From Discostella pseudostelligera (Eukaryota > Bacillariophyta > Thalassiosirophyceae > Thalassiosirales > Thalassiosiraceae): DNA of 11,220 nt. Numbering within the stretch: the first letter of the stretch is position 1; each line of letters begins with the position of its first letter. Under the pieces are notes generated by a model. It was given only the letters and a program-made list of their open reading frames with translations, did no database searches and had not been told where the DNA came from. The stretch covers positions 1 to 11,220 of the forward strand of contig JALLBK010001064.1 of assembly GCA_036940085.1 (NCBI GenBank), given 5' to 3'. Shown in pieces: positions 8,301-11,220 of the stretch. The position numbers were made by a program, and so were the translations under genes.

Positions 8301-9666
8301 CAGTGCGCACGATCGGCGTCAATGGGTAGCAATTATGATGATGTGCCCGTGAAAGGCGCCATCCTTCCAATGAAGATTAGGGTAAACCTGATGAAACTAC
8401 ACCACCAGGCAAATCGGATGGGCCTTGCGTTTGACGAAAAGATGCCATGCGTTCTCAAGCCCAAACAGCACCTCTTGACCAATTCGATAAACGGGGACAG
8501 TGAACGAGACTGGGAAAGCATAAAACTGGTCTCGTATGGCTGTGTCGCCGACTTTATACCAGATCCGTCCGACTGGTTGCCATTCGACGTGCCATTTTCG
8601 AGCCCCCCCTTAGCGGCTGGGATGCCATTCAACTTGACTCATAAGGAGTATCTTTATGATTTGTTCGCCAATCAGTCATGTACTCCCATTGTCCTACGTG
8701 ATGTGTACTCTACTTTTGATTATGTAAATGGAGTTTACACTGGGAAATATATTTTCAACGTTGGTGAAGACAACGTCGAAACTGTTAATGCAAATCCCAA
8801 ATGCAATATTGATGATGTACCATCCACTCAGCAACCCCAGAGCAATCTGGAGGCGGACAACAAGCCGATTTTCTCACAGGCAGATCAAAGCGCGCTAGCA
8901 TTGGATATGTTGTTCCAAACAGTTTCGATACTAAAGGAGGCGGGAAATTCTGCACTGAAAGCATCTTTACCCTATCTGGCCGCTAAACGTTATGACAAGG
9001 CTATCAATTACTGCGCGATCTCGTACCTGAAATTTCCAGTTCCACTTGGTATGGAAGGATTCATCTCCGAGCAGCAGGACAAAATATCCAAGAACGGTGG
9101 TTATGAATGCTGCTGGACTGAGTTGCTGCAGACACTTATCATGGTGCGTTTGAACTTGGCAATGGTGCTTTTGACGTCGGTAAGTGCTCGCCTCTCTATT
9201 ATGTCCTCGCAATGGCCAAGTTTTACTGATGCGGGGATCGTATGTACTGCATGTCCTCTCTTTTCAGGAGATTAAAGACGCAAAAGGTGCGATGACACAA
9301 GCTGAACAATCGTTGAAAGAGCTTAAACCCTTCGCAACCGAGAAGGGGGTAGTTTTTATTGGTAAAAAGCTTGCAAACAAACGCACCGATGAGTCTCAGG
9401 ATACTTATGTCCAGGCCAAGGCATTACAAGCCAAAGCATACTTCCGGCTGGGCTCAGCACAACTTATACTGGGTGAATACGATGAAGCTGTGAAATCGCT
9501 CGAATGTTCCATCGGCAGTACGAAGGAGGCTCATTTGAAAGTCGATACAGGTTTGATGAGGAAGCTTAATCAGGCGAAGCGTTTTCGAAATGACAAAATT
9601 GAGAGGCAGCGGAAGAAGTTCAAGTTATTGTTCAGTTCGTCGATTCAAGATGACAACTGTGAATGA
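5316..9666 (+). CDS. WD40-TPR protein, DDB1-CUL4-associated factor-like (WDTC1/ASG2/DCAF8 type)
   Basis: Likely substrate receptor of a CUL4-DDB1 ubiquitin ligase. Model exons: 5316-5629, 5909-7722, 7837-9179, 9268-9666, giving 1289 residues. The last two introns are secure: GTGAGG...GCAG restores GPNDE-YICTGSDSGHAWIY, and GTAAGT...TTTCAG joins two TPR helices. The first intron and start are tentative; ATG 5931 would give 1177 residues. Layout: an unrecognised N-terminus; a very acidic stretch (nucleotides 6000-6165); WD40 blades with HAGCIN (257), GDDRLVRFWD (332-341), GHRGN (411), FDAR (531), YDLR (593), ILVSYESDHIYAF (about 650), TGSDSGHAWIY (713-723) and GIDSTAKLW (757); then TPRs at about 1071-1105, 1140-1175 and 1205-1243, and a basic C-terminal helix. 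FDAR and YDLR resemble DDB1-binding DWD boxes. The TPRs keep the carboxylate-clamp residues K1076, N1080, N1149, K1213 and R1217. WD40/TPR identity is firm; ligase and chaperone roles are inferred. Confidence 0.85.
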
Positions 9667-10209
9667 GTTGAGGTGGTTAAGACGAGAGTTCCTGCAAAAC
9701 ACACTTGAACTTGTAGCTTGATAGGATGTGCTAGTATGGGCTGATGCACCATCAATTTCTACTGTCTATCGTAGAATAACCATCGGTAGTCTCCAAGTTC
9801 CGTAGGAGTGCATGATATTTTGTTAGGACGATCAGAAATAACATGCGCCCAACCAGTGATGCAAACAGAGATGAACACTACCAAGCTCTGCCCATTCTCT
9901 CCCACATGTATCACAATGAGAACACTTTCCACTCCAGCAGCAACGTGAATCTGACAATGCTCATCTCCTTGCTCTATTATCATTCATCATCAGTAGCATG
10001 CAGGTCTAGTGCCTGCTACTAGGGGTAAAGAATGTTACAGAAGGTGCGAGAAGCTAACTTGCTCCAGCCATCCTCCGCCTCTGACTGAAGTTTCATGATC
10101 ACAAGCTGTTTGCCGTGGCCTTGAGCCTTTTCCACTTTACATTTAAATTGCATATGATTGGCAGACAAACCTTAAGAAAGATGGTCCTCCTTACAAGTGT
10201 ATGGCATAG

Positions 10210-10227
10210 TACCAAGCATGCTTGGTA
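10210..10227. repeat. 18-base perfect palindrome TACCAAGCATGCTTGGTA
   Basis: Equal to its own reverse complement over all 18 bases, with no spacer. It stands alone in gene-poor DNA with no second copy in the window. It may be a dimeric protein binding site or a relic of a mobile element's inverted repeat; no further evidence decides. Confidence 0.6.
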
Positions 10228-11197
10228 TCAACCCGTATCAGGTGTCGGGAACAGGCAGGAGCCATGACTGCTGCAGCATCATACAGCACCAACCTAGCAG
10301 AGTGCTTCTCCTCATCTTCATCAAGAAAAACACATGATTGGCACTAGTAGCAGTAACAAATTGATCTTTCTCATCTACCCGACAACAATAGTGACAAGAA
10401 GATTGCATTGTTGTTTCACTCAATCACTACTATTAGAGTCACGTCTTTGTCCTTTATCCCCTTTTTCATCATGAGCAGCATGCTGCTGCTAGCTTGCTAT
10501 TGCTAAGGAGAATATGATCCTAATCTCCTACTACTAATCTGCTTCGCTCCTTCTTCCTTCCCTCTTCTCAAGAACATGATGATGCTCCTGGGCCTCAGGC
10601 ATTGTCATTGTCAACATCGTCTGTTAGTAGCACTAGTACTAGTAGCAGCAGCAGTCAGCAGTGCATGCAGCAGCATTTGGTGTTTGCTGTCCAGCAAATT
10701 AAGAATCGTCAAGGCACAAGGCACATTGACAGTTATGTGCTTCTTGTTTTCCTCCTCCCTCCTTGTTGATGGTGATGCATTCCCCACATCATCATTATCC
10801 CTCCTCATCCTCCTCATACACCACCTCCATGACTAATGCATACCTCAGCAGTGATCTCATTGCACATGATACATGCTGGTGTACATGATGATCCTTGCTA
10901 GGAGCCTTGGCATCAGCATAGTACTCCTCTTCTCCTCCATGCAAGAACCTAGTGCATGGTCATAGTATTACTCCTCCCTCTGCTCCCTTCCCTTCATCCT
11001 TTGTCCTCCTCATGTGCTGAGGCTACTGAAGTAGAAGAAGTGCTACTAGTAGGAGTGAATCTGGTGATGGGTGGTGCATATCATGCTCCTGAGATGCTTC
11101 ACATTGATAATAGTGTACTGTTGTGAATCCAATCCTCTGTGCTGTTGCTGATGCATTGTGTTACTTTACCAGCATGATGTACACTGCATTCATCAGA

Positions 11198-11220
11198 AGA
11201 TGCAGATGCAGATGCAGATG
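11198..11220. repeat. (AGATGC)n hexanucleotide microsatellite, cut by window end
   Basis: Three full AGATGC units and five bases of a fourth run to the last base of the window, so the array probably continues beyond it. It differs from the GTCGAT hexamer at the other end and lies in the CpG-free block. Confidence 0.75.

Larger units (their letters stand above)
9667..11220. other. gene-poor, CpG-depleted region after the WD40-TPR gene
   Basis: About 1550 bases without a supported gene. Open frames on either strand (for example 10576-10836 on + and 9759-9983 on -) are short and lack recognisable domains. The sequence is built from recurring short words (CTCCTC, GCATGATG, CTAGTAG, CAGCAG); ACTAGTAGCAG recurs at 10343 and 10638, and ATGATTGGCA at 10154 and 10334. 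CpG becomes sparse after 10021 (ten in about 690 bases) and is absent from 10709 to 11220, while TG and CA are frequent. That is the expected mark of long-term cytosine methylation and deamination, as in silenced repeats. No LTRs, transposase or reverse transcriptase motifs were recognised. Confidence 0.6.

Noticed and set aside
9759..9983. 74-codon minus-strand ORF downstream of the WD40-TPR gene
   Set aside because: No recognised domain, no splice partner exons and no homologous feel beyond an open frame. Considered as a transposon relic, but nothing supports it.
10238..10423. 61-codon minus-strand ORF rich in Cys and Met
   Set aside because: Short, with no motif or regulatory context. The Cys pairs do not form a known zinc-binding pattern.
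10576..10836. 86-codon + strand ORF starting with three Met codons, with a signal-peptide-like hydrophobic start
   Set aside because: It lies in low-complexity DNA depleted of CpG and has no recognisable domain. Hydrophobic Leu/Ser content is expected from the CTCCTC/CTTCTT composition.
9667..11220. tRNA, snRNA or other structured RNA genes in the final gene-poor region
   Set aside because: I looked for tRNA T-loop (GTTCGA-like) and matching acceptor stems on both strands and saw none; the short palindromes do not build a known fold.

Overview
The window looks like nuclear DNA of a eukaryotic alga, most likely a diatom or related stramenopile. Reasons: three protein genes split by short GT-AG introns (about 76 to 280 bases), exons rich in CpG and Ser/Thr/Asp trinucleotide runs, an HNH protein of the kind shared by cyanobacteria and plastid-bearing eukaryotes, and a CUL4-type ubiquitin-ligase receptor. 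The taxon is inferred from style and gene content; no marker gene proves it. All three genes are on the + strand, and I found no prokaryotic operon structure, rRNA, tRNA, CRISPR array or intact mobile element.

Layout. 1-295: a (GTCGAT)9 microsatellite, then a leader with a well-placed upstream ORF whose stop overlaps the next start codon. 296-2087: a six-exon aldo-keto reductase of about 347 residues, closest in motif pattern to aldose-6-phosphate reductases. 2088-2642: intergenic, with two E2F-like sequences and an (ATT)8 run. 2643-4477: a three-exon HNH endonuclease-family protein of up to 531 residues; its long N-terminus contains a possible signal peptide and an alternative start. 4478-5315: intergenic or leader, with a poly(A)-like hexamer, an E2F-like site and an unexplained small ORF. 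5316-9666: a four-exon WD40 + TPR protein (about 1289 residues in my model) resembling DDB1-CUL4-associated factors such as WDTC1/ASG2/DCAF8. 9667-11220: no convincing gene; CpG dinucleotides thin out and are absent from about 10709 to the end.

The three genes do not form an obvious pathway: carbohydrate redox chemistry, a nucleic-acid enzyme (possibly plastid-targeted), and protein turnover. The most notable protein is the third. Its WD40 part looks like a CUL4-DDB1 substrate receptor, and its C-terminal TPR block keeps all five residues of the Hsp70/Hsp90 carboxylate clamp, which suggests (inference) a link between chaperones and ubiquitylation. Exon borders were set by consensus splice sites, reading phase and family motifs. 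They are firm for the AKR, the HNH gene and the two downstream introns of the WD40/TPR gene, but weak for that gene's first intron and start.
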